From Bacteroidales bacterium (lineage in GTDB: Bacteria > Bacteroidota > Bacteroidia > Bacteroidales > FEN-979): a stretch of 55,368 nt of DNA. The stretch spans positions 1 to 55,368 of the forward strand of contig JADGPR010000011.1 of the NCBI GenBank assembly GCA_017882335.1, read 5' to 3'. The notes under the pieces are model-generated. The model had not been told where the DNA came from and ran no database searches. It worked only from the letters and a program-made list of their open reading frames with translations. Position numbers and translations under genes: made by a program. This document shows, in pieces, positions 42,380 through 51,459 of the stretch; position 1 is the stretch's first letter; each line of letters begins with the position of its first letter.

Positions 42380-42847
42380 TTAAGTGATCTGCCTATGGAT
42401 ATATACCGAATAATCCACCAACCGGGGTTCGTATTCCTCCTTCAGCAAATGGGATGAGATCATGAAATCGGCTGTTGACCTATTGCAGGCGGTTGGAATG
42501 TTGTAAACCACCGTGATGCGGAGCAGGGCTTTTACGTCAACATCATGCGGCTGCGGCTGCATGGGATCCCAGAAAAAGATCATCATGTCGATCAGACCAT
42601 CGGAGATCATCGAACCCAGTTGCTGATCTCCTCCCAACGGGCCTGATTTCAACATGATGATGGGGTTTTCAAATTCTTCCCCTTTTTCCAACATATTCCG
42701 GATGGTTTCTTCAACCATTCTCCCGGTAGTACCCGTGCAGATCAACTGGTGACCCAAGAGGGTTTTATAATTGAACTCCACCCATTCTGCCAGGTCTTTT
42801 TTCCTGTTGTCGTGCGCAACAAGTGCAATTCTCTTTGATTTTTCCAT
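42380..42847 (-). CDS. mgsA: Methylglyoxal synthase
   Basis: A 155-residue enzyme that converts dihydroxyacetone phosphate to methylglyoxal and phosphate, a bypass of lower glycolysis under phosphate limitation. The family motifs are IALVAHDNRKKDLAEWV, ICTGTTGRMVEE, MLKSGPLGGDQQLGSMISDG with the catalytic aspartate following in IDMMIFFWDPMQPQPHD, and the C-terminal IPTACNRSTADFM. The length is normal. Its neighbours are unrelated, and a GC-rich hairpin lies upstream. Confidence 0.96.
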   Translation of the reverse strand: MEKSKRIALVAHDNRKKDLAEWVEFNYKTLLGHQLICTGTTGRMVEETIRNMLEKGEEFENPIIMLKSGPLGGDQQLGSMISDGLIDMMIFFWDPMQPQPHDVDVKALLRITVVYNIPTACNRSTADFMISSHLLKEEYEPRLVDYSVYIHRQIT

Positions 42848-42920
42848 AATGGAATTATTTATTGTTCAATTAAATTTGTTTCAAACCCCAAGGCCAACTC
42901 ATGGGAATTTACTCAAGGTA

Positions 42921-42971
42921 CCCCACCCCCGTCCCCTCCCCTGCTGGCAGGGGAGGGGTGCAGGGGAAGGG
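42921..42971. repeat. GC-rich perfect hairpin, copy 2
   Basis: CCCCTCCCCTGC (42933-42944) and GCAGGGGAGGGG (42947-42958) pair perfectly around TG, with imperfect C-rich and G-rich flanks. The whole block resembles the reverse complement of the hairpin at 21100-21148. It lies between the helicase and mgsA genes. Confidence 0.82.
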
Positions 42972-42997
42972 TATATTTACTATTAGCAATCCTGGTA

Positions 42998-44434
42998 TCA
43001 TGAGCTGACGAAGAATTTTTCATCAAAGTTGACCAGGTATAGTTTTTTTGTGGCCCGTGTCACAGCAGTATAGAGCCAACGAAGGTACTCCAGATTCATC
43101 ATCTTTTCATTCAGGTAACCCTGGTCAATAAAAACCGTGTCCCATTGTCCACCTTGTGTTTTATGGCAGGTAAGGGCGTAGGAAAATTTCACCTGCAGTG
43201 CATTGAAATATGGATTGATTTTTACTTTTTCAATTCTCCCGCGGCGCGATGAAACATCCTCGTAATCTTTCATCACCTTCTGGAACAGCCTGTTGTTGTC
43301 GGCGGAGGATAATGCAGGCGACTCCGACTGAAGGGTATTCAGCAGGATCTTCACATCCAGGTCTTTTTCATCCGGGTAATCAATGAAACGGATTGTAACA
43401 TCGGCGAACCGGAATCCATACATTTCTTCAATTCTGCGGATGCGAAGCAATTCAATAATATCGCCATTCGCAATGAAACCTGCGCCCGAACCTTCAGGTA
43501 ACCAGAAATAGTTGTTCTTCACCACCATCATGTAGTCGCCGGTATTGATCTCTTCTTCGAGGAACAGGATCCTCTTCCGGATCTCACTGTTGAAGATATT
43601 TGCCCGTTTATTGGAGCGGCATACTACTACATTGTTTTCTTTCCCCGACCCGGAATAGGCTGAATTGAGTGAATCTTCCAGTTCTGAACCGTTGATCCGG
43701 ATGACGTCCGGATGACCGCCGATAGAGAAAAGCGGCAATCCCCATTCCTGCCGGATGATCTGGTTTCTCACGGCGGTCGCATTCAGCAGGATCCCCGAAT
43801 GTTTTGCCTGCCTGACTACTTCTGTCAGTTCATAGGTATCAATCAACAGGTGATAAGCTTTGCACAGGTAATCAAGATCCAGGGCAGGACTGTGTTCCAG
43901 CCCCACAGGTGGAAGCTGGGCCGTATCCCCGATAAACATCATCCTGCAGCCTTCACCGCTGAATACGTACTCAAACAGGTCATCCAGGAGGTTCCGTGAT
44001 GCAAAGAGGCTGGTTTCCGACAGGGATGAATGCTGGATCATGGAAGCTTCATCGACGATGAATAAGGTTTGTTTATGAAGGTTTTGCTGAAGTTTCAGGG
44101 CAATCCCTCCATCCCTGGTAGTCCGGGCAAAGTAGATCTTACGATGAATCGTGTTAGCCGGCCGTTGTGCATAGGCCGCGAGAACCTTGGCAGCCCTGCC
44201 GGTAGGAGCCATCAGGGAGGATTTTCGCTGGAGTTTAGGAAGGACATTGACCAGCGAACTTACAATGGTTGTCTTCCCCGTTCCTGCATAACCTTTAAGG
44301 ATAAAAAGCGAATTCGGATCTTTCCAGGAATCGGTAAGAAAACGGGCAATTTTTTCAAGAACGGTCTTCTGCCCGCGTGTAGGTTCATATGGGAATTCCT
44401 TCAGTAATAAAGAAGTGACATCAGCAGAATTCAT
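42998..44434 (-). CDS. RecD/Dda-like SF1 DNA helicase
   Basis: A 478-residue ATP-dependent helicase of the RecD2/Dda type. It shows Walker A in LKGYAGTGKTTIVSSLV, SSLMAPTGRAAKVLAAYA (motif Ia), Walker B IVDEASMIQ, FIGDTAQLPPVG (motif III), and the C-terminal TCHKTQGGQWDTVFID and LYTAVTRATKKLYLV. It should unwind DNA 5' to 3' in repair or replication. It is shorter than RecD2 and lacks a RecB-like nuclease. The frame opens at 44470, but MNSADVTSLL gives a start that does not overlap the ABC permease and fits relatives better. Confidence 0.9.
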   Translation of the reverse strand: MNSADVTSLLLKEFPYEPTRGQKTVLEKIARFLTDSWKDPNSLFILKGYAGTGKTTIVSSLVNVLPKLQRKSSLMAPTGRAAKVLAAYAQRPANTIHRKIYFARTTRDGGIALKLQQNLHKQTLFIVDEASMIQHSSLSETSLFASRNLLDDLFEYVFSGEGCRMMFIGDTAQLPPVGLEHSPALDLDYLCKAYHLLIDTYELTEVVRQAKHSGILLNATAVRNQIIRQEWGLPLFSIGGHPDVIRINGSELEDSLNSAYSGSGKENNVVVCRSNKRANIFNSEIRKRILFLEEEINTGDYMMVVKNNYFWLPEGSGAGFIANGDIIELLRIRRIEEMYGFRFADVTIRFIDYPDEKDLDVKILLNTLQSESPALSSADNNRLFQKVMKDYEDVSSRRGRIEKVKINPYFNALQVKFSYALTCHKTQGGQWDTVFIDQGYLNEKMMNLEYLRWLYTAVTRATKKLYLVNFDEKFFVSS

Positions 44435-44447
44435 AGCAGGAAGATGA

Positions 44448-45692
44448 TCATTCGTAGCGGAGCGATTCAATGGGATCCAGGTTTGCCGCTTTTTGTGCAG
44501 GGATAATTCCGGAGATGAGGGCTACAATAAAACAAAGGATCACCCCGGTAATGATCCATACCCAGGGAACGATAAAGGCGCTACCGATCAGCAAAGAGAT
44601 CACATTTCCGATCATAATGCCCAGGAAGATCCCCAATAAACCACCCAGCTGACCGATTACGATGGCCTCAACCAGGAACTGGTTCCGGATCACCCGTTTG
44701 GTGGCGCCGATCGCTTTCCGGATCCCGATCTCACGTGTTCGTTCGGTGACTGAAACCAGCATGATGTTCATCAAACCGATTGCGGCACCTGCCAGTGTAA
44801 TCAGGCCGATGATCGTAGCTGCAAGGGTGACATACTTGATATTCTCGATGAGCATCTTTGCAATATTGTCGCTCTTGGTGATTTCAAACGTATTGTCAGA
44901 ACCGGCGACATCTTGACGTATCGTGCGGAAAAGACCCGTTGCTTCCCCGATGCAGGCATCCAGTTGCTCCTGCTTCTTCGCCATCACATTGATGGAAAAC
45001 GACATATTCGGCCGGGAAAACCGCGCCCGGACATTGGTAAGCGGAACATAGCATGACCTGTCGCCACTGAACCCCATGCTGGATCCTTTTTCCTTCAATA
45101 CGCCAACCACCTTGTATTTTCCAGGACCGATGGAAATGACCTGACCTATCGGATCCTCTTTGTTCTTGAAAATATTTTTCACGACTTCCGACCCCACAAT
45201 GCACACGCCGGAGCCATAATTCACTTCATCAGAGGTAAAAACCCTGCCTTTTTCGATCTCATCCCCTGAAGTATAGATATAATTCTCATCGGTACCCATA
45301 ACCCTGACATTCGGGTTGGTTTTATTGGACTTGAATTTGATTGTTGCAGTTCCGGTTGCACCGACAAAAACAGACGTATAACCCGGGAATAAGAATTTTT
45401 CCCGGAATTCCGATGCCTGTTTAAAACTGATCGCTTCATATAACTTTTGCTTATTCGATTGATCACCCATATGAATCTGCATGGAACGGTTGCGGATGGT
45501 GAAAGTGCTTGAACCCATCATGGAGAAATTCTTTGTAAGGGAATATTTGATGGAATCGGTTGCCGTAAGGATTCCTACCAATGCCATGATCCCGAAGGAG
45601 ATGATAAGAATGGTAAGGATGGTCCTTAGGAGGTGGCTACGGATAGAATTCAGGGAAATTCTGAAATTTTCAATGATCAGGGTGTTTTTCAT
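44448..45692 (-). CDS. MacB/FtsX-type ABC transporter permease
   Basis: A 414-residue permease with one N-terminal membrane helix (LLRTILTILIISFGIMALVG), a large periplasmic MacB_PCD domain, and three C-terminal helices after AGAAIGLMNIMLVSVTERTR, where REIGIRKAIGATK is the family signature. Such permeases transmit ATPase movements to the periplasm for lipoprotein, peptide or toxin export. No ATPase gene is adjacent, so the partner is elsewhere. MKNTLIIENFRISLNSIRSH is the natural start; the frame runs 16 codons further upstream into the upp gene. Confidence 0.9.
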   Translation of the reverse strand: MKNTLIIENFRISLNSIRSHLLRTILTILIISFGIMALVGILTATDSIKYSLTKNFSMMGSSTFTIRNRSMQIHMGDQSNKQKLYEAISFKQASEFREKFLFPGYTSVFVGATGTATIKFKSNKTNPNVRVMGTDENYIYTSGDEIEKGRVFTSDEVNYGSGVCIVGSEVVKNIFKNKEDPIGQVISIGPGKYKVVGVLKEKGSSMGFSGDRSCYVPLTNVRARFSRPNMSFSINVMAKKQEQLDACIGEATGLFRTIRQDVAGSDNTFEITKSDNIAKMLIENIKYVTLAATIIGLITLAGAAIGLMNIMLVSVTERTREIGIRKAIGATKRVIRNQFLVEAIVIGQLGGLLGIFLGIMIGNVISLLIGSAFIVPWVWIITGVILCFIVALISGIIPAQKAANLDPIESLRYE

Positions 45693-45705
45693 TCTGAGAA
45701 GTGGT

Positions 45706-46356
45706 TCAGATTTTCTTTCCAAATGCAAGGTCGCCGGCATCGCCTAACCCGGGAACAATATATGCCTGGGCTGTAAGTTCATCATCCACGGTCCCGACCC
45801 AGATGGAAATATTTTTTTGGGGAAGGTTCCGCTTGAGGTAATCCAGTCCTTCCTGGCTGGAAAGGATGGATACGATATGGGTGTGTTTCGGTTTCCCGTG
45901 TGAGAGCAGTTCCTTATAGGAAAGCACAGCTGAAGCGCCGGTGGCAAGCATGGTATCGCAAAGAATCAGCGTTTTCCCTTCAATATCCGGTGCCGATGCA
46001 TATTCTATCTGGATGGTAAATGAATGGTCCTTGTGATATTTCCGGTAAGCAGAAACGAAAGCATTTTCCGACTTGTCGAACATATTGAGAAAACCCTGGT
46101 GAAAGGGAAGTCCGGCCCGTAAAATCGCAGCCAGGACCGGGTAAGATTTAAGTACCGGTACCATCGCAATGCCCAGCGAAGTGACTACTTCCCTGTTTTC
46201 ATATTCAAGTTCTTTGCTGATCTCATAGGCAAATAATTCTCCCAACTTTTCCAGGTTTCCCCGAAACCGGAGACTGTCTTTTTGTACTTCCACATCCCTT
46301 ATCTCAGCAATAAACTGGTTGATGATGGAATTCGTACTGCTTAAAATATTCACCAT
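45706..46356 (-). CDS. upp: Uracil phosphoribosyltransferase
   Basis: A 216-residue salvage enzyme that makes UMP from uracil and PRPP in the cytoplasm. The PRPP-binding motif is LILCDTMLATGASA, preceded by PVLAAILRAGLPFHQGF, and the uracil-binding C-terminal part YIVPGLGDAGDLAFG is present. Length and order are normal. It has a good TACATTTG promoter and is followed 13 bp later by the ABC permease gene. Confidence 0.95.
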   Translation of the reverse strand: MVNILSSTNSIINQFIAEIRDVEVQKDSLRFRGNLEKLGELFAYEISKELEYENREVVTSLGIAMVPVLKSYPVLAAILRAGLPFHQGFLNMFDKSENAFVSAYRKYHKDHSFTIQIEYASAPDIEGKTLILCDTMLATGASAVLSYKELLSHGKPKHTHIVSILSSQEGLDYLKRNLPQKNISIWVGTVDDELTAQAYIVPGLGDAGDLAFGKKI

Positions 46357-46376
46357 AGGTGACCGGTTTGTTTATG

Positions 46377-46384
46377 CAAATGTA
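46377..46384 (-). promoter_or_regulatory. Promoter of upp
   Basis: Reverse-strand TACATTTG, a perfect TAnnTTTG element, 20 bp before the upp ATG. A -33 element is not clear. Confidence 0.55.
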
Positions 46385-46397
46385 CCAAAAATAAGGA

Positions 46398-47330
46398 TTA
46401 CCGTAATTTCTTCATAAAATAAACTATCCGGTTGACCGTTCCCGGCAAACGATTGATCTGGATCTCGTTGAAACCGATCTCTTTTGCGCCAAACCCCTTG
46501 TAGAAACGGGCTACATTCGGATCAACGGATCCCTCAAAATCGAGGATCAGCGGTTGCCCTGCATGCTCTTTGATAAACATGTCGATCAACATGAACATGG
46601 CCCCATTTTCGCGTGCATTTTTATCCGAAGCTGCAAAATGATAAATAACCCGGTCACGGTCACGAAGGAGAAATACTCCTCCACAAAGAGTATGGTCAGG
46701 CAGATAGACGCCCAAGGTCAAACTGAACGTATTTTTCAGGCAATAGGTCATCAGCAAACGAAGCATGTCGTAATGCCGGAACTTCAGTGTTTCTTCTTTC
46801 CGGCCATAATTGGTCTTGAACAGTGTAATCAGTTCATCCGGGTCCACTTTCCTTTGGATGCTGAGGTTTTGGTCGAGTGCTTTACGGAGATTCCGTCTTG
46901 TGTTCTGGTTATAACCGTTGAAAATTGTTTCATAGGCAGGAATGAGATCGAGTTCATGATTCAGCCGAGGGGTGACAGTGTATCTTCCCTGATCGATCTT
47001 ATTCATAGAATTGAGATGGATATGGATAAAAGAAAAGCGCGAAGGGATCGCCTGGAGGAATTGTTCTACCAGTGGTTCAGTAAGATGTTCGCGTGAAAAA
47101 ACCCCCAGTTGTTGCGCGAAAAAAGGTTGGTAAAGATAATGGATGCCGAATTTCCGGTTCTGTGGCAAAGGAAACACGGTTTCATAATCGTTCATCTCAA
47201 GTGCATCCCATCCGGGAGATACGATGTCAAGAAACCATGAAAAAGCATACGGCCTCCGGTTTACAGAATTCAGGATACAATCATCCCATTTCTGTTTGTC
47301 AATTTCATTATGTTTTCTGTAGTTGATCAT
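46398..47330 (-). CDS. FemAB/GNAT-like acyltransferase
   Basis: A 310-residue protein with the double-GNAT look of FemAB-type enzymes. The conserved parts are RRPYAFSWFLDIVSPGWDAL, then QNTRRNLRKALDQNLSI and, near the C-terminus, FDFEGSVDPNVARFYKGFGA-like residues (LILDFEGSVDPNVARFYKGF), typical of this fold. Members transfer amino acids or acyl groups to cell-wall or lipid precursors. The substrate here is unknown. It overlaps the deacetylase gene by 4 bp, so both probably act in the same cell-surface pathway. Confidence 0.78.
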   Translation of the reverse strand: MINYRKHNEIDKQKWDDCILNSVNRRPYAFSWFLDIVSPGWDALEMNDYETVFPLPQNRKFGIHYLYQPFFAQQLGVFSREHLTEPLVEQFLQAIPSRFSFIHIHLNSMNKIDQGRYTVTPRLNHELDLIPAYETIFNGYNQNTRRNLRKALDQNLSIQRKVDPDELITLFKTNYGRKEETLKFRHYDMLRLLMTYCLKNTFSLTLGVYLPDHTLCGGVFLLRDRDRVIYHFAASDKNARENGAMFMLIDMFIKEHAGQPLILDFEGSVDPNVARFYKGFGAKEIGFNEIQINRLPGTVNRIVYFMKKLR

Positions 47331-48655
47331 TCACGCGTCATCATACCATCGGCATAAGAAAGGAGGTCTTCGTAAACCTTTCGCCATCCTTTCCATCGCC
47401 CGGTTTCATCAAAACTTTCGTTGTGCCATACACTCACAAACTCGCCTTTTACAGCCATTATTGTATCCACAAACGACCTGGTCATCGCGATGGCCTCTTC
47501 GGGAGATATTTTGCAATAGTCTTTCAGTGTCACATCCATCAGGGCAACGGGATGCAGCATTAGTTGCTCTGACCGGTTGCTGACAAGATCAAAGAAAGGA
47601 AAAGGATCGGCAATACCTGCCCTGAACCCGGGACTGGAAGCATATCCGAGAGAATAATCATCGGTGATCCCTTGCTTAATGAGATTATGATAGGTTACCG
47701 GAAAGGACACCTTGAGAAAATGCTGGCGACTTGTCCCTATTTCATGTCCAAGAATTTTAGAAAGGCCCCTGATCTCCGAATGAAGAACTTTGGGGTGTTT
47801 TCCTGAATTGAGGGAAGGATGTATTCCCGTTATTCCCGAATTATCAAGGCTGCGAAGAAGCCGGTGGAATGTCCGGCCGGAAAGGGTCACATTGTTGTCA
47901 TCCCTTCCATAATCAGCAAACAATACAAAATAGAGGGGCTTCAAACTAAACCGGCGATGGATCTCCCCGATATAATCATATTGATCATAAGGATCCTTCT
48001 GAATACCCAATAAAACATTCGCCCGATGCGCTACTTTCTTCAGGTTTCCTTCCATCAGCGACCTTCCAAAACCTCCCAGGGTCCGCACAAAGGTGCGCTG
48101 TTTAAAGGCATATGCATGATCAATATCGATGGTAGGAACAAAACGGAATTTTTTTTCGCGGAACCGTAAAAGGGGATAGACGGCACTGATATGATCCTTC
48201 AGTAGATTTGTCCACAGATTTACGATGGGAATAGTCAGAAAATTACCTGCCGCTGCAATACTGTCGGAAGCCCTGAACCTCCCAAACCGGTCGGGCATAA
48301 AGGAAAGATATTCTTCATATCGTGTAACCAAATAGAATGAAGCGGCAAACAGGTCAAAAGGAAAGGCCGAACGGGCATCATCAATCGGGAAAAACGCCGG
48401 ATAATTTTTAAAGGTGAAGAGCCCGATGGGTTGGAGCTGTATTGACTTCTCCTCAAGCAGCCCACAAGAATGGAAGAAGATTCCTTCTCCCGAGGGTTGC
48501 CTGGCATATTCAAGGCGGGGACCCTGATAAGAAAAATAGTCTTCGCGAAGGTCTGTCACGATCATTTCTGCCCCCATCAGATCCCTTATCAGCAGTGAAA
48601 AAATATATTCTGCCCGAGTCGACTGCGTTGGCAGATAAATCATCAACTTTTCCAT
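47327..48655 (-). CDS. Polysaccharide deacetylase family protein
   Basis: A 442-residue protein of the large Bacteroidota deacetylase type. The NodB-like core starts near residue 170 with FVPTIDIDHAYAFK, whose two aspartates match the metal/catalytic motif, followed by GIHPSLNSGKHP and LMLHPVALMDVTLKDY. The first 170 residues form a separate domain (LVTRYEEYL, FDLFAASFYLVTRYEEY) seen in related proteins. No signal peptide is visible, so it may act in the cytoplasm on glycan precursors. It is cotranscribed with the FemAB-like gene. Confidence 0.85.
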   Translation of the reverse strand: MEKLMIYLPTQSTRAEYIFSLLIRDLMGAEMIVTDLREDYFSYQGPRLEYARQPSGEGIFFHSCGLLEEKSIQLQPIGLFTFKNYPAFFPIDDARSAFPFDLFAASFYLVTRYEEYLSFMPDRFGRFRASDSIAAAGNFLTIPIVNLWTNLLKDHISAVYPLLRFREKKFRFVPTIDIDHAYAFKQRTFVRTLGGFGRSLMEGNLKKVAHRANVLLGIQKDPYDQYDYIGEIHRRFSLKPLYFVLFADYGRDDNNVTLSGRTFHRLLRSLDNSGITGIHPSLNSGKHPKVLHSEIRGLSKILGHEIGTSRQHFLKVSFPVTYHNLIKQGITDDYSLGYASSPGFRAGIADPFPFFDLVSNRSEQLMLHPVALMDVTLKDYCKISPEEAIAMTRSFVDTIMAVKGEFVSVWHNESFDETGRWKGWRKVYEDLLSYADGMMTRE

Positions 48656-48731
48656 AGTCTTATTCGTGAAGCCAAAGTACGAAAAAAACTCACAGGAAGC
48701 ACAACTGCTGATGGAACAAGAAAAAAATTTG

Positions 48732-48739
48732 TATCTTTG
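48732..48739 (+). promoter_or_regulatory. Promoter of dnaX
   Basis: TATCTTTG, a perfect TAnnTTTG element, 32 bp before the dnaX ATG. A -33 TTG is not seen at the usual distance. Confidence 0.5.
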
Positions 48740-48771
48740 AATCCAGATAAAGTAACTCTGCAGGAAATTTT

Positions 48772-50472
48772 ATGGAGAATTTCATCGTATCTGCCCGTAA
48801 ATACCGTCCACAAACCTTTGATACGGTAGTGGGACAGAAAACCATTACCAATACTCTGAAAAACGCCATCCGGAATAACCAGCTGGCGCAAGCGTTTTTG
48901 TTCTGCGGGCCCAGAGGAGTCGGAAAGACCACCTGTGCACGAATCCTGGCAAAGACGATCAATTGCGAAAATCTTTCTCCTTCTATGGAAGCATGTGATA
49001 AATGTCAATCCTGTGTTTCCTTTAACGAAAATGCTTCATTCAATATCTATGAACTAGATGGCGCTTCGAACAACTCGGTGGATGAGATCCGCAACCTGGT
49101 GGATAAGGTTAGAATCCCACCTCAAATGGGGAAATACAAGGTTTACATAATCGATGAAGTCCACATGCTATCGGCCTCCGCTTTTAATGCGTTTCTCAAG
49201 ACCCTGGAGGAACCGCCGCCCTATGCAAAATTCATCCTTGCAACCACAGAAAAACACAAGATCATCCCCACTATTCTCTCCCGTTGTCAGATCTTCGACT
49301 TTAAACGAATCACAGTGGAAGATATCGCCGGGCACCTGAATTATGTTGCCACGAATGAAAGAATCACTGCGGAGGAAGATGCTCTTCATATCATCGCTCA
49401 GAAAGCAGATGGCGCGATGCGCGATGCCCTCTCGATCTTCGACCAGCTGGTTAGTTTTGCAGGCCACGACCTGACCTATGAAACCGTCCTGGAAAACCTG
49501 AATGTGCTGGATTATGAATATTTTTTCAACATCACCGGGCACATCCTGGATGGAGACATCTCCTCCACCCTGCTTACGATCAATGAGATCCTAGATAAAG
49601 GATTCGATGGTCAACATTTTCTGATCGGTTTCGGAGAACACATCCGGAACCTGCTGGTATGCAAAGACCCTGTCACCATTAAGCTGCTCGAAACAGCCCC
49701 GACCATCCGGAACAGGTACCTGGAGCAATCGGCCCTATGCCCTGTGGATTTTCTTCTCAAGGTGCTGGAACTAAACAACAAATGCGACCTTAACTACAAG
49801 ATCAGTAACAACAAACGGCTGCACCTCGAACTGGCCCTAATGCAAATGTGTATCATCCTCAGGAACGCTGAAGTTTCACCGAACGAAAACCAAAAGAAGA
49901 AGTCCCCTGTACAGAATATCCCCGTAATTGAAAAAAAAACACCTGATCCTATACTTCCCACCTCAAAACCTGCAGAAACTGTAAAGCCGAAGGAAACGAG
50001 AGCATTTCCCGGAACCCTGTCGATCAAAGATATGACCTCTTCACTGCAGAAGGAGTCAGAAAAAAAACCACTCAGGGCAGAGGAAAAAACCGGAGAATAT
50101 GGTACTTCAACCATTTTCACCCTTGAACAACTGGAAACTGTATGGGACCAGTTCGGTGAAACTATACATAAATCGATGCCGCATTTGTCGACAACACTGA
50201 AGAAACACCGTCCGGTATTGAAAGAAAATTTCCTGATCGAATTCTGTGTTGACAATAAAGTGCTGGCTGAAAATTTAAACCAGAAGAAAAATGATCTCCT
50301 GGATTTTCTGATAGTGCGGCTTAACAATGCGAAGATCCATCTGCAGATCATTGTTCCGGATCATCCCATCGGGTTAAAACCTTACACCGACCGTGAAAAA
50401 TTCGGTAGGATGGCGGAGAAGAATCCCGACCTTCTTGATCTAAGGGAACAACTTGACCTGGAAATAGATTAG
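48772..50472 (+). CDS. dnaX: DNA polymerase III subunit gamma/tau
   Basis: A 566-residue clamp-loader ATPase. It begins RKYRPQTFDTVVGQKTITNT, has Walker A in CGPRGVGKTTCARILA, zinc-binding cysteines from INCENLSPS to CDKCQSC, the DExx region YIIDEVHMLSASAFNAFLK, and the sensor phrase ATTEKHKIIPTILSRC. The last 200 residues are a charged linker and a C-terminal tau-like domain. A programmed frameshift site was not evident. It ends with TAG at 50470, and the kinase gene continues in the same frame. Confidence 0.96.
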   Translation: MENFIVSARKYRPQTFDTVVGQKTITNTLKNAIRNNQLAQAFLFCGPRGVGKTTCARILAKTINCENLSPSMEACDKCQSCVSFNENASFNIYELDGASNNSVDEIRNLVDKVRIPPQMGKYKVYIIDEVHMLSASAFNAFLKTLEEPPPYAKFILATTEKHKIIPTILSRCQIFDFKRITVEDIAGHLNYVATNERITAEEDALHIIAQKADGAMRDALSIFDQLVSFAGHDLTYETVLENLNVLDYEYFFNITGHILDGDISSTLLTINEILDKGFDGQHFLIGFGEHIRNLLVCKDPVTIKLLETAPTIRNRYLEQSALCPVDFLLKVLELNNKCDLNYKISNNKRLHLELALMQMCIILRNAEVSPNENQKKKSPVQNIPVIEKKTPDPILPTSKPAETVKPKETRAFPGTLSIKDMTSSLQKESEKKPLRAEEKTGEYGTSTIFTLEQLETVWDQFGETIHKSMPHLSTTLKKHRPVLKENFLIEFCVDNKVLAENLNQKKNDLLDFLIVRLNNAKIHLQIIVPDHPIGLKPYTDREKFGRMAEKNPDLLDLREQLDLEID

Positions 50473-50496
50473 CTAATTACGAATTACGAATTAAAA

Positions 50497-51459
50497 ATTA
50501 CGAAAACAAATCCCACATTACATATTCCACCTGCCAGCCGGACTGTTTATTGCATCGGGGAAACGGTTCTTGACATTATTTTCAGCAACGATCATCCGGT
50601 AGCATCGAAACCCGGTGGTTCCATGTTGAATACCGCTATTTCCCTGGGACGTGCAGGAATCCACGTTGAGTTCATCAGTGAAATTGCCGCCGATCAACCC
50701 GGTGAAATGATCGTCAGATTCCTTCATGAAAATCAAGTCGGCACCTCATACATCAACCGTCACACAGATGGAAAAACCACACTTGCCCTGGCCTTCCTCA
50801 ACGACCGGGCAGATGCCGGGTATTCATTTTATTCCGATCTTCCGAAAGAAAGATTAAAGGGAAAGTTGCCGGTTCCTGCCGGGGATGATATTGTGCTATT
50901 CGGTTCATTTTTTTCATTGGCCGACAGAATACATGAGAAATTAAAGGCCTTTCTTTCCGTGGCCAGGATAAACAATGCCCTGATCCTGTATGATCCCAAC
51001 TTTCGTCTTCCTCACCTCGCCGAACTTCAACATGTGATGCCCCGGATTATGGAGAATATTAGCTATGCCGATATCATCAGGGGATCAGATGAAGATTTTC
51101 TTCATATTTTTGCAATCCGGGAATCCGGGAACGCTTATGCCAGGATCAGTACCAGGGATATCCAGGCGCTGATTTATACAAGATCGAACGAACCTGTCAG
51201 CATTCTTGCAGGTGAACAGCGGATATCTGTCCCGGTACCCCAGATTAAACCGGTGAGTACCATCGGAGCAGGAGATTCATTTAATGCAGGGGTGATCCAT
51301 GCATTCATTGAGATGGGGATCGGTCGCGAACAGATTCCGTTTCTGGCTTCAGATGAATGGGAGAGGATTGCGGGAAATGCAATCCGGTTTTCGCAAAATG
51401 TATGCATGAGCCTTGATAATTACATATCCCATGATTTTTTAATTTCTTTGGAAAAATGA
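50497..51459 (+). CDS. PfkB-family carbohydrate kinase without a canonical start codon
   Basis: A ribokinase-type sugar kinase. The conserved N-terminal strand VYCIGETVLDIIF and SKPGGSMLNTAISLGRAG are encoded upstream of the first ATG (50623). Between the dnaX stop (50470) and that ATG the frame has no ATG, GTG or TTG. ATT at 50497 is the most suitable start and is used here; ATT at 50476 is possible. The C-terminal signature STIGAGDSFNAGVIHAF, with the catalytic aspartate, is intact. Starting at 50623 would remove about 30 core residues. A short AT-rich repeat (AATTACG units) fills the place where the start codon should be. The sugar is unknown. The gene overlaps the next by 4 bp. Confidence 0.7.
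   Translation: MTKTNPTLHIPPASRTVYCIGETVLDIIFSNDHPVASKPGGSMLNTAISLGRAGIHVEFISEIAADQPGEMIVRFLHENQVGTSYINRHTDGKTTLALAFLNDRADAGYSFYSDLPKERLKGKLPVPAGDDIVLFGSFFSLADRIHEKLKAFLSVARINNALILYDPNFRLPHLAELQHVMPRIMENISYADIIRGSDEDFLHIFAIRESGNAYARISTRDIQALIYTRSNEPVSILAGEQRISVPVPQIKPVSTIGAGDSFNAGVIHAFIEMGIGREQIPFLASDEWERIAGNAIRFSQNVCMSLDNYISHDFLISLEK

Noticed and set aside
42998-44434. RecD subunit of RecBCD
   Set aside because: No recB or recC neighbours and the protein is too short; it fits stand-alone RecD2/Dda-like helicases.
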